This document shows positions 7,035 to 16,465 of a stretch of DNA of 35,047 bases, piece by piece. Source of the DNA: Candidatus Schekmanbacteria bacterium (lineage in GTDB: Bacteria > CSSED10-310 > JACPHN01); assembly GCA_016188575.1 (NCBI GenBank), contig JACPHN010000197.1, positions 1 through 35,047 of the forward strand, given 5' to 3'. The notes under the pieces are model-generated. The model ran no database searches. It was not told the origin of the DNA and worked only from the letters and a program-made list of their open reading frames with translations. The position numbers and the translations under genes are program-made. The number at the start of each line of letters is the position of its first letter. The first letter of the stretch is position 1.

Positions 7035-10000
7035 TGTGACCGGTGCGAATGAGCCGCTTGCGCAAAGGTGCTGGAAGCTCGGCGACGGCCTCGCCCGCGT
7101 ACAGCAGGGACGGCAGCTTCCGGACCCGCTCAGCGCGCTCGAGGCCGCACAGAGCGCGCGCTTCCTCGTATTCCCCGATACCATTGCCGGCCGCAAGCAA
7201 GTCCCGAGCCCGGGCCATCTGCGGGCGGGCTGACATGGCGCTTGCCAGCGCCGCGTACCCTCGCTCGATCTCGCACATCGCCAGCAGCAGCGGATTGCCG
7301 ATTGTCCTGCCAAGCTGCTCGGCTTCGGCGAGATAGCGCGCGACTTCAGTCGCCGGCGCGGTGCGACGACGCGCCGCGCTGGCAAGGAAGATCAGGACAC
7401 GGCCCAGGTAAAGGGGTTCTCCGAGCTCGCGCAGGGTCGAGAGCGCCCGCGACGCACGCTCGTCGGCAAGCTCGCAGAGCCCCATGGACATTTCGACCAT
7501 TGCCAGATTGTACGACATGACGGCGCCCGCACGCCGGTTTCCGGCGGCCGTCAGGACTTCGATCGACCGCGCGTACAGGTCGCGCGCGGCCGCAACGTCA
7601 CCGGCCTGCTCCGCGATCAGGCCGAGGTTTCCGAGAGTCTCTCCTTCGGCGCCGCGGAGCCCGGATTTGCGATGGAGATCGAGCGCGCGCTGAAAGTGCC
7701 GCCGCGAATCCGCGCTGTTGCCCTGTTCCAGCAGCACGGCCGCCAGGTTGCTGATGGCGACTCCCTGGCGCTCGAGGTCAGCGGTAGCCTCCGCCAGCTC
7801 GACCGCCCGCCGCATGAGCGAGGCAGCCGCGTCGAGCTCTCCATGCGCGAGCATGACAGCGCCGAGGCGCGAGCAAATCCGCGCCTCCAAGCTTTCGGAC
7901 GCCGTGCACGTGCGCAGCATTTCGAGCGCCTCCTGCCCCGTATGCTCCGCATCGTCCAGCTCCCCGCGCCCGTATTGGACCGCGAGAAGCTGCGCGAGAG
8001 TTGCGGCACGCTCCCGCGGCTGTTCCGTCGGCGGGAGGAAATCGAGCGCCTCTTGGTAGGCGACCCGCGCCTCGGCGAGCCGACCTGAGGTCGCCAGCAC
8101 ATCACCAAGGCCCCGGGCGATTCGCGCGCGCAAGCAGAGGTCGCCACCGGCGCCGTCGCCGGCCTCGCGGCCAGCTTCCCGGAGCTCCTTCTCGGCATCG
8201 GCGAGCCGCCCGGCCGCGAACAGCGCGCCCGTCGCCAGCTCCAGGCGCCCGATAGCACGCTCCGGGGCGGCAAGCGGCAGCGACAGATACGCTTCCAGGC
8301 AGCGCGCCGCTTCGTCGTTGGCGTACTGGTTTCGCGCCGCCCGGGCTGCCTCCAAAAAAGCGCGCGCGGCCTCGGACCAGACCTCGGCGTGCCGCCAATG
8401 CTCGCCCTCCGCCGCCTGTGCCGTCGTCCCGGACGCGGCGGCGCGCTGATGATAGGCGTTCGCGATGCGGCGGTGGATCGCGCGACCCTCGTCCACCGGC
8501 ACGCCGCGACCGACGAGATCGGCGATCATGCCATGGGCCAGCGCGATGCTTTCCGTTCCCCTGTCCGCGGCGAGACCCCGCTGCACCAGCGCGTGCAGGA
8601 GCGGCCATAGCTCCAGCTCGGGGATCTCGGCCGAAGCGCTGAGGAGCGCGCGCGTGTGCTCGCAGCCGATGAGCGCCATGGTGCGCAGTACCGCCATCAT
8701 GTCCGCGGGCAGCGCCGCGAGCCGGCGGTTGAGCAGTGCCACCAGCGGCTCCGCGAGCTGGGACGCCGCGGCGAGCGGGGAACCCCCGCCGGTAATGCGC
8801 CAGCGGTCGCACGCGTCGAGCTCGAGCTCTGGGGTGTCGAGTAGCGCCCGGAGCATCTGTGTCAAGAAGAGCGGGTTGCCGCCGGCCGCAGCGACGAGAT
8901 CGGCCCGCAGGGCCGCAAGCTCCGCGTCACCGGCCAGCATGGATGCCGCCGCGTCGAGCATTTCGGTTGCCGTCAGCGGACCAAGGGTGAGCCCAGTGAT
9001 CCGCGCATCGCCGGTGAGCTCACTGACCGCCGCGGGCGCCAGCTCTCGGGAGACTGTGACGATGAGCAGCAGACCGGGATCCGGCGGCGTCGACCGCTGC
9101 AGATAGTACCGGAGAAAGGCAAGCGTGAGCTCGTCCGCCCAGTGCAAGTCCTCGACGATCCAGCACAGCGGCCGGCGGCGCGCGCGCCCGCAGACCACCT
9201 TCCACAGCGCATCGAAGAGGCCGCCGACAGTCCGCTGCAGCTCCGCACCGGTAGCCGCCTCCCCGAGCGCCGGCGCGGCATCCCGGCCCTGACCGCGCAT
9301 GCGTGCCAGCGCCGCCCGCTCCGCCGCAGCGAGCTGCGGTACGGTTCCCGCTCCGTCACCGTCGCTCAGCGCCCGCTCGAGCAGCTCCGTCATCGGCTGA
9401 AGTGGCACGGCTCTGGCACTGATGGGCCCCGCTGGCACGCACCGGTCGACCACGAGCTCGATGTCCTCGCCGCAAAGCCGGCTGAGATACTCGGCGACGA
9501 GTCGCGACTTGCCGCAGCCGCTCGGCCCGGTCACCGCGCCGATCCGCACCTGTCCCGACCGCCAGTCGCGCGTCCACTGGCGCAGCACCTCGAGCTCGGC
9601 GGCTCGGCCGCAGAAGCGCGGCGGATACAGGTAGAGCCGAGTGGGCGCGGCGATTCCTTCGGACGTGGCGATACCGGTGGCAAACGGGGCGAGCCGCGTG
9701 GCGACGCGCAGGGCGTACCCCGGCCGTTCCTCGCGATCGGGCCGAACAAGCTGGTCGACGAGCGTCGCGAGCTCTGCAGGCAGGCCTTGCCTGACGAGGC
9801 CCACCGCCGGCGGCGGCGACACACGCGCTCGCAACAACCGGTCGCGTTCAGGGATGCCGGCGAACGGAGCGCTTCCCGTCAATAGCTCAAACAGCATGCA
9901 GCCCAGCCCATACAGGTCGCACCGCGGATCGAGCGGCTGTCCCGCTATCTGCTCCGGTGCCATGTAGCCGATCGTTCCGGAGACGCTCGTCTCCACGGTC

Positions 10001-10530
10001 TGAATCTGGCCGCCGTCGCGGGTCTCGAAACCCGCCGTCAGCCCGAAGTCGACGAGCACAGCTCTTCCTTCCCCACGGATCAGGACGTTTTCGGGCTTGA
10101 GATCACCGTGAATCAATCCCTCCCCATGGACGTGCGCGAGCGCCAGGGCGACATCTACCAGCCAGCCGATTGCGGCGCGCTCACGGGCGGTCAGCGCCCC
10201 CGCCGGAGCACCGCCCGCCGCGGCTGGCGGCCACGCCGCACGCAGCGTGGCCCCCTCGACGAGCTCCATGGCATACCACGGGACGGCCTCGTCCAGGCCA
10301 AGGTCAAGGATGCGCACGATGCCGGGATGGCGAGCACGCACGAGCGCGGACACTTCGCGCCTGAGACGATGCCGCTGCACGGCGGAGTGGCACAGCAGAA
10401 CCTTGATCGCGACGGTGTTTCCGGTCTCGACGTGCGCGCCGCGAACCACGTGACCATGCCCGCCCCGGTCCACCGAAGCGACGATGCGATACGGTCCCAA
10501 GCGGTCTGGAAGTCGCTCCGTGTCCGTCAT
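6967..10530 (-). CDS. PknK-type Ser/Thr protein kinase with AAA ATPase and TPR domains
   Basis: 1187 aa, cytosolic. The kinase domain spans about residues 12-285 with a Gly loop RGGHGHV, Lys43 in VAIKVL, catalytic loop HGDLKPEN (His141-Asp143), DFG as VDFGL, and APE as YMAPEQ. The loop has Gly instead of the usual Arg before the catalytic Asp, so it is a non-RD kinase that may not need activation-loop phosphorylation. A STAND/AAA-like ATPase follows, with Walker A GPSGCGKS (335-342) and Walker B LCWIVEDLHWADE (about 455-468). The last 450 or so residues are Ala-rich TPR helices. This layout is that of PknK-like signalling proteins, where the ATPase-TPR part senses or binds partners. No DNA-binding HTH is visible at the C-terminus. 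Its start lies 25 bases after the SpoIIM-like stop, so the two are probably co-transcribed. Confidence 0.9.
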   Translation of the reverse strand: MTDTERLPDRLGPYRIVASVDRGGHGHVVRGAHVETGNTVAIKVLLCHSAVQRHRLRREVSALVRARHPGIVRILDLGLDEAVPWYAMELVEGATLRAAWPPAAAGGAPAGALTARERAAIGWLVDVALALAHVHGEGLIHGDLKPENVLIRGEGRAVLVDFGLTAGFETRDGGQIQTVETSVSGTIGYMAPEQIAGQPLDPRCDLYGLGCMLFELLTGSAPFAGIPERDRLLRARVSPPPAVGLVRQGLPAELATLVDQLVRPDREERPGYALRVATRLAPFATGIATSEGIAAPTRLYLYPPRFCGRAAELEVLRQWTRDWRSGQVRIGAVTGPSGCGKSRLVAEYLSRLCGEDIELVVDRCVPAGPISARAVPLQPMTELLERALSDGDGAGTVPQLAAAERAALARMRGQGRDAAPALGEAATGAELQRTVGGLFDALWKVVCGRARRRPLCWIVEDLHWADELTLAFLRYYLQRSTPPDPGLLLIVTVSRELAPAAVSELTGDARITGLTLGPLTATEMLDAAASMLAGDAELAALRADLVAAAGGNPLFLTQMLRALLDTPELELDACDRWRITGGGSPLAAASQLAEPLVALLNRRLAALPADMMAVLRTMALIGCEHTRALLSASAEIPELELWPLLHALVQRGLAADRGTESIALAHGMIADLVGRGVPVDEGRAIHRRIANAYHQRAAASGTTAQAAEGEHWRHAEVWSEAARAFLEAARAARNQYANDEAARCLEAYLSLPLAAPERAIGRLELATGALFAAGRLADAEKELREAGREAGDGAGGDLCLRARIARGLGDVLATSGRLAEARVAYQEALDFLPPTEQPRERAATLAQLLAVQYGRGELDDAEHTGQEALEMLRTCTASESLEARICSRLGAVMLAHGELDAAASLMRRAVELAEATADLERQGVAISNLAAVLLEQGNSADSRRHFQRALDLHRKSGLRGAEGETLGNLGLIAEQAGDVAAARDLYARSIEVLTAAGNRRAGAVMSYNLAMVEMSMGLCELADERASRALSTLRELGEPLYLGRVLIFLASAARRRTAPATEVARYLAEAEQLGRTIGNPLLLAMCEIERGYAALASAMSARPQMARARDLLAAGNGIGEYEEARALCGLERAERVRKLPSLLYAGEAVAELPAPLRKRLIRTGHISRWWRSRAAAERLLRPFRGRA

Positions 10531-10555
10531 CGGCGTGGACTCGCCGCCTGGCGGC

Positions 10556-11437
10556 TTACAGCCCTCCTGACGGAGTCATGGGTTGCGGCGGCGCGAGCTG
10601 CCGGATCACCAGCGGGGCATAGGTCGATTCGACTACCGCTCCCACGATGACCAGGATGAGCGCGACAAGCACCATGTGCAGGGCCGAGCGCATCACTGCC
10701 CGGAAGCGCGGATCGGTACGCGTGTAGTAGAAGGACGCTTTCGAGGCATACAGTGCGGCGAGGCCGGCGATAACGTACGCTGCGCCCTCGAGGATGAGGT
10801 GGGGGAGCAGCGCGGCGCTTGCGCCCGCAACGAAGAGCGGCGCCGGGAGGTGACTCTGCTCGGTCGAGCGCGCGACCAGAACAGTCAGCACGCTGCCCCA
10901 CAAGGCGGCGTTCCAACACAGCACGAGCAATACGCCGTAGGCCCGGTAGATGAACGCCAGCACGCCAGCACAGGCCACCACGGCCAGGTTATTGGCGGCG
11001 ATCCCCAAGAAGTCCTGGAAGCGCGGTGAGAAGATCGTGTCATCGAGCAGTCGCGCGTGCACGAGGGGCAGCCCCTTGCCGATGGCTTCAGGGTCGGTGC
11101 CCGACGCGACGGCGATGACGACGGACGCGGTCAGGACGCCGACAAAGATCGCGACCACGCTGAACACGGTTAGCCGATTCGCGGCGCCGCTCGGCATCGT
11201 CGATTCGTAGATGCGCCGCCGGTTTTCTTCAAGCAGCTCGTCGAAGCGATTGAGCAAGGCCGCGCTGCACAGAAACACGGCCACGACTCCGGCGAGCTCC
11301 AGTCCCAGCGCGAAGGCAATGGCATTGCTAACCAGACCGAGCACCGCGGCCTCGCCAGCGAGGTAAGGCAGGCGAGCGCGCAGCGATTCGGGCACCGCGC
11401 CGCCCGCGAGCTTCCCGAGAATGGAAATCGTCTTCAT
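10556..11437 (-). CDS. SpoIIM/DUF95-like integral membrane protein
   Basis: 293 aa from the ATG at 11437, which has GGGAG six bases upstream; an ATG 81 bases further upstream has no such site. The sequence has about six hydrophobic spans. A first pair occupies roughly residues 30-65, and a later block contains FLGIAANNLAVVACAGVLAF and LLPHLILEGAAYVIAGLAAL. These match the FxxNNxxVxxxxF and PHGxxExxAxxxAG signatures of the SpoIIM (stage II sporulation protein M) family. Outside spore formers such proteins are common and of unknown role, often encoded beside MoxR-type ATPases or RDD proteins; here the partner is a kinase. It is probably co-transcribed with the kinase gene 25 bases downstream and possibly with the Cys-rich gene upstream. 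Confidence 0.7.
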   Translation of the reverse strand: MKTISILGKLAGGAVPESLRARLPYLAGEAAVLGLVSNAIAFALGLELAGVVAVFLCSAALLNRFDELLEENRRRIYESTMPSGAANRLTVFSVVAIFVGVLTASVVIAVASGTDPEAIGKGLPLVHARLLDDTIFSPRFQDFLGIAANNLAVVACAGVLAFIYRAYGVLLVLCWNAALWGSVLTVLVARSTEQSHLPAPLFVAGASAALLPHLILEGAAYVIAGLAALYASKASFYYTRTDPRFRAVMRSALHMVLVALILVIVGAVVESTYAPLVIRQLAPPQPMTPSGGL

Positions 11438-11538
11438 CGCAAGCTCCCGGCCCTCTCCGGGTGGAGGCCCCCCCTTCATCCCGCGTTGGTGGAGATGAAG
11501 GGATGGCATATATGACAACAGACTGCGGCTATAACACC

Positions 11539-13710
11539 TTAGTAATCCGCGTCCCAGGCATAGGGATCGTCTTTGACCGCGTTGTCGATAGACTCGAAAT
11601 CCTCGAGCGGTTCGCAGGTTGTCTTACCGTTATTGCACTCGCAAAGCTGGCAGCCATTGTAGGGCGAATAGTTGCAGTTTCCGGTTGTCCAGGCATCGCC
11701 GTCCAGATGCGTGCCACAAGACATCAGTGTCGCTCGCATCGGCATCGTCACTACCGTATCCCACTGTTTCGGGAGAAGCGGATGATTGGCCGCTGCCTCC
11801 TGCGCTTCCTTCTCCAGCGACGTGGAGATGGCGTCGTTTGCCTTGAACGTCAGCGTGTTGCTCGTCCCATCTCCAACGAACTGAGCGGCGATCGTGTGGC
11901 TCGCGCATTTCTCCTTGCTCGAGTCCGGGAACGTTTCCTTGCCGCTACTGACCACCTTGCCATTGACGTCGGTGACGGCCCATTCATACTCGGCCACTCC
12001 ATCATCGGGATCGACGAGCTTGACCGAGACGGGGTTCGAAACAAGGGCCGGGCTCAGACTGGTCTGCTGGACAACTTGTTGCGCAGGAAGGGTCACGTCT
12101 GGAGGAAAGTCCATCGTGGTCAAATCGCAGCCGACCTCGCTTTCGAAGAGCATCTTCAGGCCGCTCACTGTAATCTTGTTTCCACAGACATCCGTCTTGG
12201 TGCTGGATCCGTAGGTGGTCGACTTGAGAGCCGCCGTGCTGGACACGGATTCGTCGCCGTCCTCGTTTTCCAGGCCCCCGGCGCCCTCGGCCACGAGAAT
12301 CGCGGCCACAAGCTTGCTCAAGTTGCTGATGATCCCGCTTTCCGGTGTGTAGTCCTTACGATCCTGATAGCCTTTCTTGCTCGTATCCTGGATGCAATAG
12401 CTAGCACATTCCTCCATGTCAGATTTGCCGTCGTTGTCGCTATCTAGCTCCGCAGACGTATACACACCGCAATCGAAGGCACAGTCTAGCTGATACGGCA
12501 TGTCTTCCTGAAACATCTTTACAAAGGACTCTTCCATGGAATCTTCCATTACGGCATCGGGGTCATTCGAGAATTTCCGCGAAGAGTAGTTGAACTTTCC
12601 GGAACCGTCAAAGGATACGTTTGGAACTGTCAATACGATAGAGCTAACTCCAGGAATTTGTGAGCAATCTTGTTCGGCGCACAGGTCGTATTCATAAGTC
12701 TTGCTGGAGCTCACGTTGACGTGACGGGAATATTTGAGGTCTGAGTAGTCCATAAGATAAGCATGTGGCTGAATGCCTTCGAAGTTGAGACATGCTCCGA
12801 GCTCGGATGTCTTGCTATCCATGCCCTCAAACTCGTCCGTACATACAGCATCTATGCTTTCGTCCTTGCACCAATACATGCATTGGTCAATGATTGATGA
12901 CGCGTTGGACGTGCTCCCATTGTTATTGAAGGCGATGTCCATGTTCATGGCGCTGCCCATTGAAAACCCGAGATCGACGGAGCCGAACTTGATGTAGACG
13001 TCCCTAAGATCATAGGACAACAAGCCGAGGATTCCCGACCAAATCCAGTTTATGGAGTGCTCGAAGGCCCATCCAAAGTACCAAAAGTCGTTGGTGTCGA
13101 AAACATGCCCTTTTTGGTTAGTGCTCCCGCTGACGCCGTCCCAGAATATTTCGCAGTCTTCCTTGGACGATTCGGTGTATTTGGAGCGGCTACAGAGCTG
13201 AGACTTGTAGACGCTACTTTTTCCGCCGTTCTTGCTCTTCATCGTGTTGCCAAACATGCGATCGAGGTCGAGATAGACGTAGTATTGATTCATTTCTCCG
13301 GACGATCGCCTGTCCACCTTGTAGTAAGACTGCATGGATGCCATGGCGTCTGAACCTTGTGCGGCCTGCGCCAGAATGGCACATCCATCAGGAGTGTCGA
13401 CGTCGACGGGAGTGCGCGTGGGGCGAGGAGTAGCCGTTGGTTTCGATGGGTTCGGTGTCGGGAGCTTTCCGGGGCCGAGCTGGGACTTCAGGACAAAGCC
13501 CGAATTTCTTCCTGGCGTTACCCGCCCGCTCCCCTGCCCGGCGATGCCGTTCAGGATGCTGTCGAATTTCACGAAGACGATCACGGCCACGACCGCCGTG
13601 ACCAACAGGACCCCCATACGGAGCGCATTGCCGGAGCCGGCCGCGGGCGGTGCGGGGGCCCGCTCGGGTTCTTTGGCGCCAGTCGTTTCTTGCTCATCGC
13701 GTTCTGCCAT
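11539..13710 (-). CDS. Membrane-anchored, Cys-rich extracytoplasmic protein of unknown function
   Basis: 723 aa; I do not recognise a family. A cytosolic acidic/Pro-rich head (1-28) precedes one membrane span (about 30-48, RMGVLLVTAVVAVIVFVKF). A Pro/Thr-rich linker follows (about 80-103), then a long Ser/Asp-rich domain with more than 20 Cys, many spaced as CxxxC. An acidic loop DSDNDGKSDMEEC at about 423-435 fits a thrombospondin-3/dockerin-like calcium site. The C-terminus has YNGCQLCECNNGKTTCEP, resembling a von Willebrand type C or similar disulfide knot. The body is probably outside the membrane with disulfides. The start is supported by AGGAG nine bases upstream. Base composition is clearly lower in G+C than in the neighbours, with many AGC/TCC Ser codons and Asn/Lys-rich stretches, hinting at acquisition. 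The next gene, SpoIIM-like, starts 101 bases downstream. Confidence 0.7.
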   Translation of the reverse strand: MAERDEQETTGAKEPERAPAPPAAGSGNALRMGVLLVTAVVAVIVFVKFDSILNGIAGQGSGRVTPGRNSGFVLKSQLGPGKLPTPNPSKPTATPRPTRTPVDVDTPDGCAILAQAAQGSDAMASMQSYYKVDRRSSGEMNQYYVYLDLDRMFGNTMKSKNGGKSSVYKSQLCSRSKYTESSKEDCEIFWDGVSGSTNQKGHVFDTNDFWYFGWAFEHSINWIWSGILGLLSYDLRDVYIKFGSVDLGFSMGSAMNMDIAFNNNGSTSNASSIIDQCMYWCKDESIDAVCTDEFEGMDSKTSELGACLNFEGIQPHAYLMDYSDLKYSRHVNVSSSKTYEYDLCAEQDCSQIPGVSSIVLTVPNVSFDGSGKFNYSSRKFSNDPDAVMEDSMEESFVKMFQEDMPYQLDCAFDCGVYTSAELDSDNDGKSDMEECASYCIQDTSKKGYQDRKDYTPESGIISNLSKLVAAILVAEGAGGLENEDGDESVSSTAALKSTTYGSSTKTDVCGNKITVSGLKMLFESEVGCDLTTMDFPPDVTLPAQQVVQQTSLSPALVSNPVSVKLVDPDDGVAEYEWAVTDVNGKVVSSGKETFPDSSKEKCASHTIAAQFVGDGTSNTLTFKANDAISTSLEKEAQEAAANHPLLPKQWDTVVTMPMRATLMSCGTHLDGDAWTTGNCNYSPYNGCQLCECNNGKTTCEPLEDFESIDNAVKDDPYAWDADY

Positions 13711-14376
13711 CGAAATCTCCTGTGTTGGTGGATGGCTCGTGCCGCTGTCGCGTCTCCAGCCCCGATGCGGGCGCGGCCGCCCGCGACCGTCGGCGTCAGA
13801 TGGCGTTCAGTCGCATTCCTTCGTTGCAAGAAGTGCGCTCGCCTGCGGTGGCAGGAATACGCATTGCCTCCCGGCGATCCTACTGCGCGCGAAGAACCAT
13901 TTGTTTCGCTGGCCGTCTGCCGGATGCTAGCAACTGGAACGGGCTCAAGCAACTCCTTCCGTGCCGTGCGGGCATCGGCACCGGAGTGCCGACCACGGCC
14001 TCGCCTGGACGCGCTCGCGTGGCGCATTCCCCCGCGATCTCCTGAATCCGCCGCCTGTTCGCCTGCACGGTGCGCGGAAGGCGCAGCGCGAGACCCTCCA
14101 CCGCACTTCCCCCGCCAGTAGCGGGTGGGACGGCGGGAGGCGCTGGCGCTGTCGGGTCGAGGTCGAAGGCGGCGGCGGAATGTGGATTACACCATGGCGA
14201 GCGCAATGCGCGTGGACAGTTGCAAAGGAGCATCACCCGATATTCGGCCGACACCAAATCGAAGCAGCGGTGGATTCACGAGATCACATCACCTTGCGTA
14301 ATCGACGGTCTCACCAGTAGAGAATCACCACAGGCCGCGCCTTTTTTCCCAGATGTCTTGTTGAAGCGAGGTGTGC
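13711..14376. other. Divergent intergenic region with a degenerate dispersed repeat
   Basis: 666 bases between the minus-strand Cys-rich gene and the plus-strand glycosyltransferase. Open frames here are short, Arg/Pro/Ala-rich and without ribosome sites, so I support no gene. The middle holds repeat copy E (14041-14277). Both flanking genes must be transcribed from promoters in this stretch, but I see no convincing -35/-10 pair. Confidence 0.5.
14041..14277. repeat. Dispersed intergenic repeat, copy E (degenerate)
   Basis: The left end CCTGAATCCGCCGCCTGTTC differs at one position from the inverted right end of copy A over 21 bases. A core CTTCCCCCGCCAGTAGCGGG, then TGGGACGGCGGG, lies near 14105-14140. 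A weaker opposite end, GCGGTGGATTCA, is at about 14266-14277. See the other copies at 16319, 21041, 26057 and 31111. Confidence 0.5.
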
Positions 14377-15702
14377 ATGTCGTCTTTCGTGTTCGCAGCC
14401 CAGTCGGGAATGGGCCATCTCAATCCGCTGCTGGCGATCGCCGACCGACTGGTCAAGGGCGGGCATGAGGTGGAGTTTGTGTATTCCGAGCCGCGCCGGG
14501 TCGGCGACGTCATTGCGGCGCGGGGATATTCCGCGCGGTACGTTCGCCCTCCGCTGAGTCAGTTGCCCATGGCGCTCCTTCCGTACCTGTCCGGGTTCGC
14601 GGAGACGAGCTTCGCGATGCGCATGTTTTTTGCGGGCGCCGGGCCGTTTGGGCGGGCCATCGCCGGCCTGCTGAGGGACCGGCCGATCGACTGCGCGGTG
14701 GCGGATTTTGCGTTTCCCGGCCTGGGGCTGGCCGCGGAGCTTCACGGCATGCCCTGGGCATCCGTGTACCACGCCGGCCTGGCGTACCGAGGCCCTCAGA
14801 TCCCGCCATTCGGCAGTGGCCTGCCGATCGGGAGCGCGGCTGACACGGGTCGCCAGCTCCGGCAGCGGCTGAGCGACGCGGTGTTTCGCTCTTGCGTCCG
14901 AGGGCTGCGGCGCGACCGTCGCCGCATCGGCCTGCCGCTGGACGTGCAACGGCCGTACTTTTGGAGCTCGTCCTGGCTGACGCTGGTGCTGTCCGCGGCG
15001 CCGGTCGAGGTGCCGCGCGACCCATTGCCGCCGCGCACGTTCTTCGTGGGGCCGTGCCTGCCAGAGCGGAGCGCCGGCGGCGGAGATTTCCCGTATCATG
15101 AGCTCGCGGACCACACGCCCAAAGTCTACGTGTCACTCGGAACGGTGTTCAACGACAAGCCGGAGGTGTTTCGCCGGATCATTGCGGCCTTCGCGAATCA
15201 GCCCGTGCAGCTCATTGTCAGCGCGGGCGGTGCCTTCGCGGCGCTGCAGGCGCAGGCGATCCCCGCCAACGTGTTGCTGTTTCCCCGCGTTCCCCAGGTG
15301 GACCTCTTGCCGCGAGTCGATGCCGTCGTGAGCCATGGCGGAAACAATACCGTGAACGAGACGCTGGCCGCCGGTCGGCCGCTGCTGGTGATGCCGGTGG
15401 GCGGCGAACAGGGGGATAACGCGAGCCGGGTCGAATGGCTCGGCGCTGGCTTGCGAGCGGACCTCAAGCGCGCCTCGGCCGCCGAAATTCGCGAAAAGAC
15501 GAATCGACTCCTGACCGAATCTACCTTTCGCGAGCGGGCGGCAGTGCTTGGTGCAGCGCTCGGGCGCACTGACGGCCCCGGTACGGCGACACGCCTACTG
15601 GCGCGCCTGGCTGCAACACGCGCTCCTATCGAGCGAAAGGGGGGGACGGAGACGCTGTACGCGGACTCGGCGATGCCATGGGAAAGCGAGGCGGTCGGTT
15701 AG
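14377..15702 (+). CDS. GT1-family glycosyltransferase (UGT/MGT type)
   Basis: 441 aa, GT-B fold. The N-terminal acceptor domain starts SSFVFAAQSGMGHLNPLLAI, with the GxGHxxP-type motif near residue 15. The C-terminal donor domain has VYVSLGTVFND, and a signature at about 320-350 with HGGNNTVNETLAAGRP and PVGGEQGDNA. This fits nucleotide-sugar glycosyltransferases of the MGT/CrtX/macrolide class, which glycosylate small hydrophobic acceptors such as carotenoids, sterols, lipids or polyketides. The Glu-Gln pair near the end of the donor motif (GGEQGDNA) stands where UGTs usually have D/E-Q for sugar contact. No pigment or polyketide gene is adjacent, so the acceptor is unknown. The start is ATG 14377 with GCGAGG six bases upstream; a GTG at 14371 overlaps that site. 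Confidence 0.88.
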   Translation: MSSFVFAAQSGMGHLNPLLAIADRLVKGGHEVEFVYSEPRRVGDVIAARGYSARYVRPPLSQLPMALLPYLSGFAETSFAMRMFFAGAGPFGRAIAGLLRDRPIDCAVADFAFPGLGLAAELHGMPWASVYHAGLAYRGPQIPPFGSGLPIGSAADTGRQLRQRLSDAVFRSCVRGLRRDRRRIGLPLDVQRPYFWSSSWLTLVLSAAPVEVPRDPLPPRTFFVGPCLPERSAGGGDFPYHELADHTPKVYVSLGTVFNDKPEVFRRIIAAFANQPVQLIVSAGGAFAALQAQAIPANVLLFPRVPQVDLLPRVDAVVSHGGNNTVNETLAAGRPLLVMPVGGEQGDNASRVEWLGAGLRADLKRASAAEIREKTNRLLTESTFRERAAVLGAALGRTDGPGTATRLLARLAATRAPIERKGGTETLYADSAMPWESEAVG

Positions 15703-15907
15703 CTTGTCGCTCCCCGAGAGGCGGTCACCCGACTCGCCGGCGTCGCTCCTACCCCCCTTCCATCGATTGCACGACCGCGAGTAGACTGTCGACAGCGCCA
15801 ACCTGAAGAGTCGACCGCCGGCCGGTCCTCCGCCAGGTCCAGTGGAACCTGAAGGAGATCTGCGACGGCGACCCGGCGCATGTCTCCGACCTCAAGAGGA
15901 GGTTCCG

Positions 15908-16213
15908 ATGAGAATGCTCATGCAGGTGCGTGTTCCCAATGAGACCTTCAACGCCGCGATCCGCAAGGGTACGGCGCAGGCCACGATGCAGCAGATCCTC
16001 GAGGAAATTCGGCCCGAGGCTGCGTATTTCACCACCGAGGAGGGCAAGCGTTCGGCGCTGCTCGTCGTCGATCTTCCCACCGCCAAGTCCATGTGCGCCA
16101 TGGCGGAGCCGTGGTTCCTCGCGTTTCAGGCGGAAGTGGATTTTCGCCCGATCATGAGCGCCGAGGATATTGCTCAGGCCGACCTCGCCGAGATCGGCAA
16201 GAAGTGGGCGTGA
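15908..16213 (+). CDS. Small conserved protein, about 100 residues
   Basis: 101 aa, soluble, no signal peptide. It starts MRMLMQVRVPNETFNAAIRKG and ends PIMSAEDIAQADLAEIGKKWA. It resembles a widespread family of about 100-residue proteins of unknown role, sometimes mislabelled panthothenate synthetase, with the pattern LxVxxPxEPFNxAxRxGTAxxxMxxIL, RPEAxYFTxxxGxR, and LAEPWFLxFxAxVxFRxxMxxEDL. Strand-helix-strand repeats suggest a ferredoxin-like dimeric alpha/beta barrel, by inference only. The ribosome site AGGAGG, six bases before the ATG, is among the strongest in the window. A hairpin at 16286-16315 probably ends the transcript. Confidence 0.75.
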   Translation: MRMLMQVRVPNETFNAAIRKGTAQATMQQILEEIRPEAAYFTTEEGKRSALLVVDLPTAKSMCAMAEPWFLAFQAEVDFRPIMSAEDIAQADLAEIGKKWA

Positions 16214-16285
16214 CCTTTGGATCGGAACGTCGCCCCGCGCCGGGCGCGCACGACGCTCCAGATTCGGTAGGCCACTAATAACGGC

Positions 16286-16315
16286 GTGAGCTTCGGTCGC
16301 AAGACCGGAGCTCAC
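16286..16315. terminator. Hairpin terminator between convergent genes
   Basis: A 13-base stem (GTGAGCTTCGGTC against GACCGGAGCTCAC, one G-T pair) closes on a GCAA tetraloop. It lies 73 bases after the stop of the gene at 15908 and beyond the stop of the convergent FG-GAP gene, so it could act both ways. No clear run of T follows, so it may work only partly or mainly protect the 3' end. Confidence 0.5.
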
Positions 16316-16318
16316 CCT

Positions 16319-16453
16319 CAATCCACCGCCTGTTAGACTATTTGCTGCGCGGAAAGCGCATCAGGAAGACCCCCCACCTCACCTCTCCCCGCAAGCGGGG
16401 GAGGGACGGAGGGGGGCGTTCTCGCGTTGACGCCGAACAGGCGGGGGATTCAG
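16319..16453. repeat. Dispersed intergenic repeat, copy A
   Basis: A 135-base element with inverted ends: CAATCCACCGCCTGTT at 16319-16334 and AACAGGCGGGGGATTCAG at 16436-16453. Inside lie GCGGAAAGCGCATCAGGAAG, shared with copy B, and a C-rich/G-rich hairpin CTCCCCGC-AA-GCGGGGGAG followed by GGACGGAGG. It sits between convergent genes. Confidence 0.65.
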
Positions 16454-16465
16454 GTCACCCGTTGC

